DNA of 64,000 bases from Tricholoma matsutake (GCA_026075535.2 AP026538.1:6014001-6078000); one strand, 5' to 3'. Positions 11,854-24,600 are shown, counted from the stretch's first letter. Numbers and translations: made by a program. The notes: generated by a model not told the origin, from the letters alone.

Positions 11854-13645
11854 TAATTAAATAATTTAATATTGTTGCAATGCATTTTTCAACATGTGCA
11901 AACAGACCTCTCCTATTTTTTGAATTTAAACTATTGTTTATATGTAAGACTAATCACCATGAAGGAACATCTCACACAAGGCCAGCCTCATAATTTCTCC
12001 TTTCTGAAATACAGTTAGAAATTCTTTGCAAAATATTATATTTGAGACTAAATTTCTACAAACAGAAATTCAAACAATTACCCATTAGAAATATACTTTG
12101 AAAATCAATATTTCTGGTGAAATTTCTCATGACATTTCAGTGTAGATACTGGAAGTATTTCTGTAAGGTGATGTTTAACTTATCAATTGCCTGAAAGGCT
12201 TTCAGAAATTAGATCAGAAAGTTTTATTTTCTGGTCATGCTTTCTGATCCATAAAAGAATTTCTTTCTGGTTGGTCAAAGTCTGTGTGAAAGCATGACTT
12301 TCACAAAGACTTTCAACAAGCCTTTCAGCAGCTGTTCAGTTTAACATTCTGGGAGCAGAAAGGCTGGCTTTCAATCTGCAGAAATAGTTTCAGAAAGGCT
12401 AGCTTTCAACCTCGTTATTGGTATAGTGAAAGTAATGATTTCACATCAGGTTTTCAAGATTGCAAAAGGCAAACATTCTAATAGAGATTTCACCACCTAG
12501 AAATATTAAATTTCAAATTTGTGAAAGGCAGTGCCTACTAGTGCCCGCCCATGAAATTTAATATTTCAAGGTGGTGAAATCCCTATTAGAATGTTTGCCT
12601 TTCGCGATCTTGAAAACCTGATGTGAAATTATTACTTTCACTATACCAATCACAAGGTTGAAAGCTAGCCTTTCTGAAACTATTTCTGCAGACTGAAAGC
12701 CAGCCTTTCTGCTCCCAGAATGTTAAACTGAACAGCTTGTTGAAAGTCTTTGTGAAAGTCACGCTTTCACACAGACTTTGACCAACCAGAAAGAAATTCT
12801 TTTACAGATCAGAAAGCATTATGGATGGTAGCATTCAGTTCAGAACCATGGTTTGAACCTGAATGAATCTGTAGATTGTATGTAGTATATGGGACGTAGG
12901 TACTATAAGTTAATCCGCAAATCATGCTGCTCGCATCTAGGCGCATTGTTTATGTTACTAGATCATGTGTCCTCACATACACATTGTTTACATCTGTTTA
13001 TCAATGTCACTGAACAATTGGCAACTCACACTAGAAAGTTCAAGTTTTCAGATTGACTCAAAACATTGCTGAAATTAGAAACTTCTGTAAAAAAATTAGG
13101 ACAGCTAAAAACAATACTTAAACTAGCAGCTTCAGTGTAATGTAAATTTATGTTGAAACTACAGAATTTAGTAGTGTTCTGAGGGTACCCAAAACTGGGT
13201 CAGAAATCAAATGTTTCAGTTTGTCTGAAATCTCAATCAGGGTTTCAAGTTTTGGAATTGATTTCAGCAAACCCAACATTATCAGTTTCAGGTGTACTAA
13301 ATGGGCAAAGAAATGGAAAAAACTCTGTACATGTTTCAGTATGGCTGGCACGCAAAGTTTTGGCAACAATCTCATAAATCCAAAAATGGCTGCAAAAGAG
13401 GGGGAGGTGGGGGGTGGGAAGGGTGTGAAGCAGGCGGCGAGAGCATACATTGTGAGGAGGAGGGCGGGGATGCAGTGTCTGCATTGGTGGAAGGGGGAAG
13501 AGGTGCTGGTGGTGGAAGTAGGAATGTCATCGGGTGTATGTGGGTTATCGACACTGCAGGGAAGAGTGAGATGGTGATTGATTGCATGTGGGAATGCTTA
13601 CCCATTTTTTTCACTTAGAAAAAGGCTGGTTTGTGTATGACTGGA

Positions 13646-13800
13646 AAGGAAGTGTACATATGTGAAATACAGATCAAGGAGATGTTCCTGCACAGCAGGA
13701 TCAGGCAACCGTGCTGACATGTCTTCTCCTGGTTTTGCATTTAGCCCTAGAACCATGGGCCATACCCTTGCCTTGGGGAATTGCCTACAACCAGAGAACT
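13646..13800 (-). pseudogene. Fragment of a fungal Zn(II)2Cys6-type transcription factor, middle region
   Basis: In a minus-strand frame (13598-14188) the segment LPDPAVQEHLLDLYFTYVH is preceded by GLNAKPGEDMSARL. It matches, from memory, the start of the fungal-specific transcription factor domain, where such proteins read LPDP..Q.HL.DLYFTYVHP. The zinc cluster and the rest of the domain are absent. The segment lies inside hAT-like element 2, so it looks like a captured gene piece. The rest of the open frame is unrecognised. Confidence 0.55.
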
Positions 13801-14299
13801 GCCAGCTTGATGACCCACACGCAAAAAAAAAACACAAACAAAAGTTCCTCCCGTCCACCTGGTTGTGCATCAACATTTCAACTTTCTGGACCATGTGTCC
13901 ATCAGGATGGATCACACACTTGCACAGGTAGGAATGCATGGTCAGGAAATGCAACCGTGAGTGCCACTTGTCAGTGTAAACACCGACAAGGGAATAAAGT
14001 GGCGAGGGAGTTTGGGAGTTTGGGAGGTTTGGGAGGATAGGCAGGCAAGCGTAACTCCTCAGACCAACGGCTATGCATCGTAAGACAACGTGTAGCAAGG
14101 CACCACCCTCAACTATACAATGTACATGTTGTATAGTTGGAGGTGTAGTCAAGTCGTCAGTGTCAGCACACAGATCAAGCTGGTACAAATATTAGTCAGA
14201 ATACAACCTAGAACTTTCACATCCACTTACTTGAGTCTTTGGTGTTTTATGCTAAAGAACAGGGAATCGCCACAGAGTTACTGCCTCTTAATAACATCC

Positions 14300-14480
14300 A
14301 ATTGGCATGTACGCTAAGTGGTTTCTTGTTCTCTCATTTCCATTGCTTGGTGTTGCCTGTTTGTTGAATATCTTTAGAACACCATATCATCCACTTGGCA
14401 TGTACGCCAAGTGGTTTCTTGTTCTCTCATTTGGTGTTGCCTGTTTGTTGAATATCTTTAGAGCACCATATATTCACTCA
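14300..14480 (+). repeat. Two-copy tandem repeat
   Basis: Two copies of a unit containing ggcatgtacg, aagtggtttcttgttctctc and ggtgttgcctgtttgttgaa. The first copy carries a small internal insertion. The copies start about 92 bp apart. Confidence 0.75.
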
Positions 14481-14514
14481 TCAGGTTTCCATGAGCCATG
14501 CATGTTTTCTTCCT

Positions 14515-14670
14515 CTTCCACCCCTCTTCTACGTGTTCCTTATGTGTTTTCTATGTGTTCCTTACGCATTTTCTATGTGTTCCTTATGTGCATCTTCTAC
14601 GCATTCCTTACGTGTTTTCTAGATGTTCCTTACACATTTTCTATGTGTTCCCTATGTGTTCCCTGCTCTG
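14515..14670 (+). repeat. Short tandem repeat of about 24 bp
   Basis: Degenerate units ttctatgtgttccttatgtg / ttctacgcattccttacgtg recur at least six times. The open frames here arise from the repeat. Confidence 0.7.
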
Positions 14671-14837
14671 CTCTAGTAGGAGTAGGTGGGGCAGGCTTTG
14701 GACTCTGCTGAAACTGTTGGAGTGGGCTGCTGCATTATGCTGCTATGCATTCTCTGCTTCACCCTGGTAGAAATAGGCAGGGCCAGCTTTGGACTCTACT
14801 GAAACTATTGGGGTGGGCTTTGTCTGTCTTACTGTCT

Positions 14838-15016
14838 ATCTCTTTTTACTGTTGAACACTGCTGCAAACCAACTAGCCCTTGAAGAGCTGTTCAGGGACC
14901 CCAGCATCAAGAGAATTGCTGGGCATGCATCGTCATTGTTTAAAACCTACTTCCCTTAGATGCATGCTTATTATCAGGAAACTCTGGAAGCCCTCCTCAA
15001 AGATGAAGCTTATTGA
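14838..15016 (+). pseudogene. Fragment of a transposon-associated basidiomycete protein (possible dioxygenase-like family)
   Basis: The readable segment ALEELFRDPSIKRIAGHAS, then FKTYFP, a stop, MHAYYQETLEALLKDEAY and TGA resembles the region before the catalytic domain of basidiomycete 2OG-Fe(II) oxygenase-like proteins often associated with KDZ transposons. No catalytic residues are present. The assignment rests on memory of the family pattern. Confidence 0.35.
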
Positions 15017-15520
15017 TCCCTAGCTGTATATCTAACTCATGTATTGACTTGATTAACATGTAATGGTTTGTTTTCTGGCATTTAATACATATCTATGTCC
15101 GGTTCATGGTTTGGACCACTTGAGAACCAGAACCTGACTGTTTTGAACCGAACCAATGGTCTGGTCCAAGGTTCACTATAATCTATGGACTGAACCAATG
15201 TCCAGTTCTGGGTTCTCCAAAATCCCTTAAAGAACCAGACCAAACCGAACCTTACCATCCCTAGAAAGCATGACCAGAAAATAACTGATTTCTGTAAGCC
15301 TTTCAGGCAATTGTTAAACATTGCCTTACAGAAATACTTCCAGTATCTACACTGAAATGTCATGAGAAATTTAACCAGAAATATTGATTTTCAAAGTATA
15401 TCTCTAATGGGTAATTTTTTGAATTTCTGTTTGTAGAAATTTAGTCTCAAATATAATATTTCGCAAAGAATTTCTAACTATATTTCAGAAAGGAGGAATT
15501 ATGAGGCTGGCCTTGTGTCA

Positions 15521-16471
15521 TCGGCGACGATAGCCTGCACTTCCGAGTGCTCGTACACACTACGTGTACTTCCTCTCTGGCTCCGTAGCCCTACCTCAGA
15601 GTGCCAGTATGCTAGCATACCGCTCTGTATCCCATGCTTACCGATCTATGACGACACTTGTCTTAGTCCCAGGTTATAAGCCTTACCCACAGCACGAGAC
15701 ATTTCTCAACTCACAACTCTCGTGCCCTGGGTAAGCCCTATCTGGTGTTCTTCTGTCGTCTCCTTCAACTCACAACTCCTTAGTAGTCAATCTGTTTGCC
15801 TTAAGCCCTTTTAGCAGTCCACGCGCAATTCACGATTGGTCGCGCTGCTGTTATCAGAGCGCACCATGTTTCGGCTACATTCGTCCCTCAATTCAACTCC
15901 TGAGCGTGTGATTAGAGGTACATTACCAGTCCGAGTGGAGTGTTGCCATGTTTTCAATATACTGTGGCAGTTTTTTTTTGAATATCCGTTAGCAAGGTTT
16001 ATGCTGGCGCTTGTGACAGCACCTAGTCATTAATACACTGCCCCGTATAATACGACCGCCTGTCAGACCCAGCCCTACTTGAGACAACTTCTACAAACTT
16101 CTACCATCGTTGTACGTATATATAAGGAACAACAGTTCCACGGCTGATCATCATATTCTGTAATACTCTCGTACCTGGTGCCTGAGTGACCCCTAATCCT
16201 TCGATCTAGCACAGTCTAGCAGTAGTAGCACCTGTCACGCTCATGACATTTCGATAAGGCTAGGTGATTGAACGCGTCGAAGCGGAGAGAAGGAGTACAG
16301 TTTTACAAGGATACCCGAAAGGGCAAACTGCCGAAAGATATGTTATCTCTTTACAGGATATTCTTTCATCATGAAGCATTGGACGATGCTTTGTAGTGTA
16401 ATGCCTGTGAAGCGTGGGTTCGATATAAAAGTCAGTGCATAACGGACGTGACTTGTGCTCTGCATGGTGCA
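15521..16471. other. Intergenic region upstream of the F-box-like gene
   Basis: No convincing open frame. A TATA-like tatatataag lies at 16117-16126, and a segment shared with 52 kb at about 15940-16030 (listed separately). The stretch is more GC-rich than the transposons to its left. Confidence 0.5.
15940..16032 (+). repeat. Dispersed repeat segment, copy 1
   Basis: gagtggagtg...agcaaggtttatgctggcgcttgtgacagcacct matches 51985-52075 with few differences (aagcaaggcttatgctggcg). It encodes nothing evident. Confidence 0.7.
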
Positions 16472-17708
16472 ATGCTACAACAACTTCCGGAAGAAATCCT
16501 TGACCGTATTATATTTCTTGCCCTTTCTCACAAAGTTCCTTCTACTTCTTCTCCTCGCCCAACATGGCATACTCGCCCTTCTCTTCATCTTCCTATTCTC
16601 CTCACTTCTCATCAATTCGTACGCATCGCAACACGCCACGTCTACAGGACCATCCACATCGCAACACGCACACAAGCCCGGCTCCTTCACAGGTCACTCG
16701 AAAATAACCCCTCGTTAGCCCCGCACGTCTGCTCGTTGACTATGCTAGGCGTGTGGCCTGAAGGCGGACTTATCATGAGTTTGTGCAAAGGTGCGGTGCG
16801 GTACTTGGACATCAACTTGGAACGCTTCAGCGAGGCTGGTCCGGAGGACAGGGAATACGCCGAAGGACTAAGAGAGCTGGTAGGGGTACGGCATTTGACA
16901 GTGCGAAAGCCATACCATGTGTACCAGTCATTACCCAGACTGCGTTATATTGTGGTTGCGCTTGCGAAAGCCATTGGGGGATGGACTGAACTTGTATGTC
17001 GTTCCTTCTGCCAACATCTTGTTCACTTAATATGCTGCTCTTTAGGGGACAGCCAACATCGCATTTAAACTCTCAGATGATACCCCGACATCCCCCGTCC
17101 TATCATCCACCACCGTCTTTTCTTCATTCTCCCTCGCATACCCTTCTGTCCACATTCCTGCCGATAACACACCCCCGACCTCCCAACACACATCTATCGG
17201 CCCTACTACTCAGCTCAGCACCGCCCTAGCCCACGCACCCAATCTACACACTTTCACAACACAGCTCCCTTCCGTATGGAACGTCGCCATCCTCACCATC
17301 AGCACCAACCCGTCTCTACAGCGCATCATTTTCTCCGATGGGTCCTATGAATCTTCCTTCCCTGATGATCCGTTCCATGCCTATCCTCTGCCTCCCGCAG
17401 AGATGTTTCTTCCGCCATGGCGCGCAATACCGTTTTCTCCCTCTGCGGATCAGGGCTCGAGTATGGGTGTCGGCGGCACGGGGTTGTTCCTTATGGAGGC
17501 GAGAAGGCACCCGCGCTTGAGTGAGCTTATCCGGGCGGGGACGTGGATGACTAGAGCGCGTACGAATGCGATGGGGTGCCCGAGTTTAACCTCTGGTGGG
17601 GGTCAGAGCGAGGTGGGCGATAGGGATGCAGGGCACAGTACTGTGACTAACAGTGGTGTGAGTGCGGGTGGGCGCGCGAGAGTCGGATTGGGGCTCAATT
17701 GGGGTTGA
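16472..17708 (+). CDS. F-box-like protein, two exons
   Basis: Exons are 16472-16993 and 17046-17708, joined across a 52-bp intron (gtatgt...tttag) to give 394 residues. The N-terminus MLQQLPEEILDRIIFLAL fits a fungal F-box-like helix, the part that would link a substrate adaptor to Skp1-cullin ubiquitin ligases. The motif LTSHQFVRIATRHVYRTIHI follows, then leucine-rich-like segments (VCSLTMLGV, AVRYLDINLE, ELVGVRHLTV), as in many basidiomycete F-box proteins of unknown target. ATG 16472 was chosen because it puts the F-box at the extreme N-terminus. An upstream GTG in frame (16448) is not a plausible eukaryotic start. This is the only multi-exon gene in the window without a visible lesion. 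The C-terminus is Gly-rich. Confidence 0.78.
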
Positions 17709-18085
17709 TTCAGCGGACGCATACAGGTCTTTTCTTCGCATTTCTCTTTCTGGGCCTTAGGTTTCCGTAGCCATGCCATTCTCATCTGACATTTCTACCA
17801 CTATCAATTCGCATCACCATTATTTATTACATTACATACATAATACCATGGAAACATTCAAGCAGTTCTGGTGGTCTGCATGGACGTGTAAGTGCCATTT
17901 ACTGGAAGTTACCCAGGGCTCAATACTGGTGGCGGAATGGATGGTACATACAAAATTGATGCCCCATGAATGGCCTAAATCGAACAGACATATTTACTGG
18001 TTTGAGCGGGCCGTTGCTTTCAGCACGGCAGGTCCGAGTTCTCCTGGAGTGATGGGATTACGTAAACAGCGCAAGTTGCAACACG
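17709..18085 (+). other. Gap between the F-box-like gene and the gypsy remnant
   Basis: An open frame runs through 17773-18085 into the retrotransposon RNase H region, but its first part is unlike any retroelement protein I know. The junction marks the 5' truncation of the gypsy element, near 18086. Confidence 0.45.
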
Positions 18086-20031
18086 TGAGCGACAAATGGC
18101 AAAATTGTCGCCCAGCTGGTTTTCTATCCAAGAAGTTCTTGGATGCTCAAAGGAACTATCATACCTTTGAGCATGAGACCATCGCCATCCTTGAGGGGCT
18201 ACTCAAGTGGGAGAATAAACTGATAGGATGAAGGTTCCATGTGGTAACCAACCACAAGGCCCTAGAGTTCTTCCAGATGCAGCGTTGTCTATCAGCTAGG
18301 CAGATGCAATGGATGGAATACCTGTCAAGGTTTGACTTTGATATACAATATATCAAAGGAAACCTTAACAAGGTGGCTGACGCTCTGTCATGGTACTACC
18401 AGTTTGATAACTGGGATGAGGCCCCTTTGGTGCAACATTATGTGTTTGCAGATGTAAGGTTGGATCCCAAGCATGAGGATCTCCCTTGGGAAAGGCATCT
18501 TGAAATCAAGAACAAGGTGATTGAGAACCATTCGGCCCATGCCCAGGCCAAGCAGGTGAAGGAGCACTTAGCCACCCTCAGAGAAAGGATCGAAGAGTGG
18601 GAGCAAGTGGCAGCCGTAATGGCAGATCATCCTGAAGAGGACGATGTCACCCCTGCCTTAAACAGGAGTGATAATCCAATGGTTTATGACTTGTTGGCAT
18701 CGGGGACTGATCTGAAGGTCCACTTATCTGAACATGACCCGCTGGATGAGGACATCCGAGCGGGATACACCCAGGACAAGCTCTTCAGTAAGATCATGAA
18801 ACGACCAGGGGATCACCCAAGTTTCAAGGTGGAGGATGGGCTGGTGTGGACCAAGAACAAGGAAGGAGTTAGGGTCCTCTGCATTCCCTCTGCCCCCTCA
18901 AAGGACGGTACATTGCATGGCTGGATAATCAACCAAGCTCACTGTATTGTCAGTCACTTTGGACCTGCGAAAACAGCGGAATATGTACAACAATGGTAGT
19001 GGTGGCCATGCCTCCAGTATGAGATCGACCTATTCTGCAATTCATGCCAGGCTTGCCTTCAGTCTAAGGGGGAGTATGCTTCCCCTCAGGGCAAGCTTCA
19101 CTCCCTGCCTATTCCCCTCCAGCCCTGGGAGTCGATAGGTATGGACCTTGTGGGCCCATTTCCCAAGTCAGAGGGATTCAATTACCTCTGGGTCGTCCTA
19201 TGTAGACTCACTTCCATGGTGCACTTGGTGCCCATGAAACCCACCACAATGGCAACCAAATTGTGGTCATTGTTTGTTAAAGAAATAGTCCGCCTACATG
19301 GTCTACCTGGATCTATAGTATATGATTGGGACTCGAAGTTCACCTCTCGCTGGTGGAGAGAGGTCCATCAGATACTAGATGTGAAACTCCTGATGTCCAC
19401 CTCGTTCCACCCCCAAACTGATGGGGCCACAGAATGAGCCAACTGGTCAATTGCCCAGATATTACGAACCTTTGTGGCCTTGAGCCAGAAGGACTGGGTC
19501 AAGTTTCTGGCATTGGTGGAGTTTGTGATTAACTCCACCATCAACCGGGCCACAGGAATGGCACCCTTCAAGATCAATTACAGGTATCTCCCCCAGATGA
19601 TGAGGGAGTTGCCACTGCCCGAACAAATCCCTCTAGGTGTACAAACATTTGCCATGGATGCACTTCGCAACATGGCCATGGCTCACGATAGCATTATCAT
19701 GGAATGAGTATTCCAACGACACTATGCCAATCAGCATAGGTGAGAGGAACCCAAGATCAGCCCAGGCGATCTAGTGTATCTGTCCATGAAGAACCTTAGG
19801 ATGCCTAAGGGATGAGCCAGCAAGCTATTGCCTAAGTTCATAGGGCCTTATAAGGTCCTACTTTGCCTACCCAAGAAATCCAACTATGACTTGGAACTTA
19901 CAGAGGAACTGTGTCAGAGGAGAGTGCATAACAGGTTCCATGTGAGCCTGTTGCGACCTTACCATGCAAGTGACGATGCCATGTTTCCCAACCGACGTGG
20001 CCCCAACCCATATGACTTCGGCACCCCTGAC

Positions 20032-20433
20032 TGTTAGGAAACCACCCCATTACCTAATAAAATTTCATTTTTATTTTATTATGTCGAATTACGCTACATG
20101 ACGCCAAATGACACTACACTTTGATAGTGTGAGAATTTTATTTTGCATGCATCAATATGTATGCGCATGTCCGAGTGCATCAGTAACAACAATGTACAAT
20201 ATATGTAACATAGTATATAAACCCTAAATATATGCCTAGGGGACCCCAGTTGTGTTCTCTTAGGTATTCCACCTACACTTGTGGTGTGAACGGCCTTTGT
20301 CAACAAACTCATCTATTAATAACCCCTCGCATCAAAACCATCAGTTCCCCCATCACATGTGTGGATCCCACCCCGTTCTTGTAGAGAGAACCCACATGGT
20401 CTTAGCTAGCAGATAGTGGGTGTTGCCCTAACA
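20032..20433 (+). repeat. 5' LTR of gypsy 2
   Basis: 402 bp, ends tgttagg...cctaaca. A TATA-like tagtatataaac lies near 20212. By eye it differs from the 3' LTR at about 18 bases and 2 small indels, many of them CG versus TG/CA. Confidence 0.95.
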
Positions 20434-20901
20434 GAAGAACACAACTTCCCATATCAGTGTGCCTTCTCTTACTTGCGCATACATCATTGTTTCACCGCAC
20501 CACATCTGATTACTCATACTTTCAGCACAAGCCAGAAGTACTTGTATATATGTAATCCACCTTTTCTTTTGTAAGCCGACACCAGGTCTTGCCTTACATG
20601 GCGACTGCCAGTGATCGAGAGGCAGCGCTCGTCATTAGGACAGCTGCAACCAGACAACCGATTGGATCTGGTTTAGTCATGATTTACATCACTCTATTCA
20701 GATGACTATTTTAGTTACAAGCTGAATTCAGTGTTATCCCTGAGATCAGGCACTGTTGGAAGGGTTATTGATCCAAAGTGTCAAATTAGGCGCCCAATGA
20801 ACGATTGATGAACAATCATGTGACCCATAAACATTTGGAGAGGTCCCGAAGAACAAATCTTGAATTTGTTGAAGAAGTGATTCATCACAGATTTTACCAT
20901 T

Positions 20902-21610
20902 ATGTCCGAACCCTCAACTTCTAATCCCAGTCCAAATCCTGTTCCCACACCAGCGCTAGAGGTGAAAATTGATGTGCTTACAGCACAAATGTCACAATTA
21001 GTGTCAGTGTTGGCAGCATCACAGCCCAGACAAGTGGAAGTACAGCCAGAGACAACAGTAGAAAGAGATGATGAGATGGAGGAGATGGTGGAGTGGATGT
21101 CGCAGGAGGATAAGATGGTTGAGAAATCCAGAAATGGAAAAGCATGCTTACATAAGTACACATCCCCACAAATCTTTGACGGTACCATGGAGAATACAAA
21201 ATCCTTCATCAGCTCTATAGTATTGTACATCCATGGGAGGAAGCCAGAGTTTTGTACAGCTGAGTCTAGGATTATGTTTGCTCTCTCTTGCATTCAGGGG
21301 GGAAAAGCACAGTTCTGGAGAAATGAGGCCATCAATCAAATTTCCACAGGAAATAAACCGTTTGCAACCTGCAAGGAATTTCTGAAGAGATTGGAGGCAC
21401 AGTTTGGAGACCCTAATCCAAAGGCAACAGCCAATGCTAAATTAAAGACCATGCACCAAGGTTCCCTAATGGCGGATGAATTTATTTTGCAGTTCAAAGC
21501 AGAAGCTTCGCAAATGGATATGGGAGAAGCCGCATTGGTAGAGTTTTTGAAAGCAGGATTAAATCCCTCTTTATTCAAGTCTATCTACAGTCAATCATGG
21601 AGGAACTATC
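20902..21610 (+). pseudogene. Gypsy 2 gag, C-terminal part deleted
   Basis: Gag forms the particle. From ATG 20902 a Pro/Ser-rich start is followed by an acidic stretch and the capsid-like motifs PQIFDGTMENTKSFISSI, IQGGKAQFW and FEFLK-type helices (CKEFLKRLEAQFGDPNPKAT, ADEFILQFKAEASQM). After about residue 235 the frame enters unrelated residues (GGGDYGTKVSGAS). The expected zinc knuckle and the catalytic DSG of protease are not found before the late protease block begins at about 21660, so an internal deletion probably removed them. Confidence 0.75.
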
Positions 21611-21619
21611 AAGGAGGAG

Positions 21620-24600
21620 GTGACTATGGTACTAAAGTATCAGGAGCATCAGGAGCAAGCCATATTTGAAGTGTGCGATCTTGGGAAAACCAATCTAATA
21701 ATAGGATGTCTGTGGTTACAGAAGCATAATCCTGAAATTGATTGGAAAACTGGGAAAGTACAAATGACTCATTGTCCTAAGGAATGTAATGTGTATGGGA
21801 GGAAGATGAAGAAGGAAAAAAGGAAAAAGAGAGAGAAAGAACATTTGAGGAAGTATTCTGTTACGATGGAGGAAGTGGATGAGGAAATGCCAAATGGGGA
21901 AGTTCCGGTCATGATTGAGAAAGAAGAGCAGAAGCAAACCTTTAGAGCAATTTGTGGAGGACAGTCATGGGACAAGAATATCGTGAAGGTGGAGAAGCCA
22001 GTGGAGGAGTGGGTGCCAAAAGTGTATCATGAATATCTGTCAGTGTTCCAGAAGAAGGAGTCTGAGCGAATGTGGGTGCGGAAGCCATGGGATCATGCGA
22101 TTGAGATGAAGCCAGGGTTTGTGCCAAAGAAGTCGAAGGTATATCCATTATCTCCTATGGAACAATAAGAAGTGGATGCATTCCTGAAGGAGCAATTGCG
22201 CAAAGGATACATATGACCTTCGAAATCACTGCAGATGTCACCAATATTCTTCATGCCAAAGAAAGACCAAAGGAAGAGGATGTGTACAGATTATAGGTAT
22301 CTGAATGAGTGGACAGTGAAGAATGCGTACCCCCTGCTGTTGATCTCAGAAATAATTGACAAGGTGGGAAAAGCCAAGGTCTGTACAAAATTGGATTTAC
22401 AATGGGGATACAATAATGTATGAATAAAGAAAGGAGATGAGTGGAAGGCCACATTTGCCACACATCGAGGATCCTTTGAGCTGCTTGTCATGTTTTTCGG
22501 GATGACTAATAGTCCCCCGACCTTCCAAAATATGATGAATGACATTTTCAAGGATGTAATAGGCAAAGGCATGGTAATAATATTTATTGACGACATTCTG
22601 ATATTCATGGAGGATGAAGAAAATCATGAGGCAATAGTGCAGGAGGTGCTATGGAGGTTAGCGGAGAATGATCTATTTTTGAAACCAGAGAAGTGTGTGT
22701 TTGGGGCAAGCGAGATTGAGTTCCTAGGATTATTGATCGGCCCTGATGGGATCAAAATGGATCCAATCAAGGTACAGGCAATCACAGATTGGCCTGCGCC
22801 CACCTGTGTCAAGGAGGTTCAAGCCTTCTTGGGACTCACAAATTATTATCGTTGCTTTGTGCACAATTTTTCCAAAATTTCTGCACCCTTACATAACCTT
22901 ATGTGAAAGGGAGTAGTGTGGAGGTGGGGAGAGCAGCAGCAGACGGCGTTTGAGGAATTGAAGAGGAAGTTTGTGGAGGGACCTATATTAGCCCCAGTAG
23001 ATTTCACATGCCTTTTGCGAGTGGAATCAGATGCATCTGACTTTGCTACTGGAGTGGTATTATCAATGCTGTGCAAAGATGACAAATGGCATCCTTGTGC
23101 ATATTTGTCCCGAGGGTTGAATGATGTGGAGAGGAATTATGATGTGCATGACAAAGAGATGTTGGGGATAATACAAGCATTGGAGGTGTGGAGGCATTAT
23201 TTGGAGGGATGTATGCATCAGATTGAGATCTGGACAGATCATCAAAATCTGCAATACTTCATGTCCACTAAAAAACTTAATCGCTGGCAAGCATGCTGGG
23301 CACTATTCCTATCACATTTCAATTTTCACTTGGTCCACAAAGCGGGAAGCTTAATGAGGAAAGCAGATGCATTATCCAGACGTATTGATCATAAAAGGGG
23401 GGTAGAGGAGGACAATAAGAATGTTACCTTACTCAAACCTGAATACTTTCGCATTTGCACTATGCATCAAGGGCATCTATTAATAGATAGCTCAGAAACA
23501 GAAATGTTGTCTAAAATTAGACAATGTTCAGAAATGGACGATGAAGTAGTGGAAGCCGTGAAAGCTCTGAAGGGAGAGAAGAAAGGTAATATTAAAGGAG
23601 ATGAATGGGCTGAGGAACAAGGGTTGGTGTTGTTTCGAGGAAAAGTGTATGTACCAAAGGATCAGGATTTGTGAAGGGAGATTGTCTGGTTACATCATAA
23701 TACGCTGACTGCCGGACACCCAGGAAGATGGAAGACGTTGGAATTAGTAATGAGAAATTATTGGTGGCCCAGAATTTCAAAGTATGTGTTGGGGTATGTG
23801 GATGGATGTGATACGTGCATGAGGGGGAAGAAATTTCCAGAGAAACCTGCAGGAAAATTAATGCTGAACCCTATACCTAAAGCGCCGTGGCGAGATATAT
23901 CTGTGGATTTTATTACCGGATTACCCAAATCTCAAGGGTACAATGCAATATTTGTAGTATGTGACCGCTTCACAAAGGAGGTCCATATTATTTCTACTAC
24001 TACAGAAACCTCATCATTGGGCTTGGCGTGCCTCTATCTAAATCAGGTATGGCGGTTACATGGGTTACCCAATACCGTTATCTCCAATCGTGGACCACAA
24101 TTTGCTTCCATGTTTATGCGAGAACTGAACAACATATTGGGGATTCAAACTAAATTATCTATGGCATATCACCCACAGACTGATGGGCAGACAGAGAGAA
24201 TGAACCAGGAGTTGGAGCAGTATCTACGTATGTTTGTCAACTACTGACAAACCGACTAGCCCAAATGGCTGGCAATTGCTGAATTTTCCCACAATAACAA
24301 ATTCCATTTGGCTACTTGTATGTCACCCTTTTTCACGAATTATGGATATCATCCTCACATGGGAGACATTGGGAGTAGAACCCAGAAGGGAAGTCAAAGT
24401 ACAGTTGGTAGAAGACTTTGTATCTAAGATGCAAAAGGTACAAGAGTAAGCAGAGGCGGCATTGAAGAAAGCACGTGATGACATGATGCGACACATGGAT
24501 CGTACTCGAGCGCGCGCTCCAGAGTACAAAGTTGGTGACTTGGTGTGGCTAAGTACCAAGGACCTGAATATTCCACGACCTTCGAGGAAACTTATGGAGA

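Larger units (their letters stand above)
12820..15263. mobile_element. Non-autonomous hAT-like element 2 carrying gene fragments
   Basis: The perfect 8-bp duplication gaaagcat (12812-12819 and 15264-15271) flanks inverted ends tatggatggta / tagggatggta. The insertion lies in the right arm of the fold-back element. The right subterminal region is full of gaaccag/ggtccaaggttc motifs. No transposase is recognisable. The interior holds a minus-strand fragment resembling a fungal transcription factor and a plus-strand fragment resembling a transposon-associated basidiomycete protein. Confidence 0.85.
11975..15517. mobile_element. Fold-back element with arms of about 540 bp, split by hAT-like element 2
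   Basis: The left arm 11975-12515 is inverted as 12552-12819 plus 15272-15517, leaving a 36-base loop (12516-12551). The ends are cacaaggccagcctc...gaggctggccttgtg, flanked by a 3-bp repeat TCA (11972-11974 and 15518-15520). That and the CAC...GTG ends suggest a CACTA-type non-autonomous element. Without the nested insertion it is about 1.09 kb, nearly all inverted repeat. It encodes no protein. A transcript would fold into a long hairpin. Confidence 0.85.

Noticed and set aside
13598..14188. Complete 196-residue protein on the minus strand
   Set aside because: Only about 50 residues resemble a known family, the rest looks random, and it lies within a non-autonomous transposon.
14307..14711. 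Hydrophobic 134-residue open frame resembling a membrane protein
   Set aside because: It is encoded by two tandem repeats (about 92 bp and 24 bp), so the apparent membrane segments are repeat artefacts.
15516..16248. Possible solo LTR (tgtcat...atgaca)
   Set aside because: The tg at its start belongs to the fold-back element end. The sequence before that insertion would read ctcatcgg, and no 5-bp duplication flanks the segment.
20434..20901. tRNA primer-binding site after the 5' LTR of gypsy 2
   Set aside because: No match to common tRNA 3' ends could be seen right after the LTR. Self-priming is possible but cannot be shown by eye.
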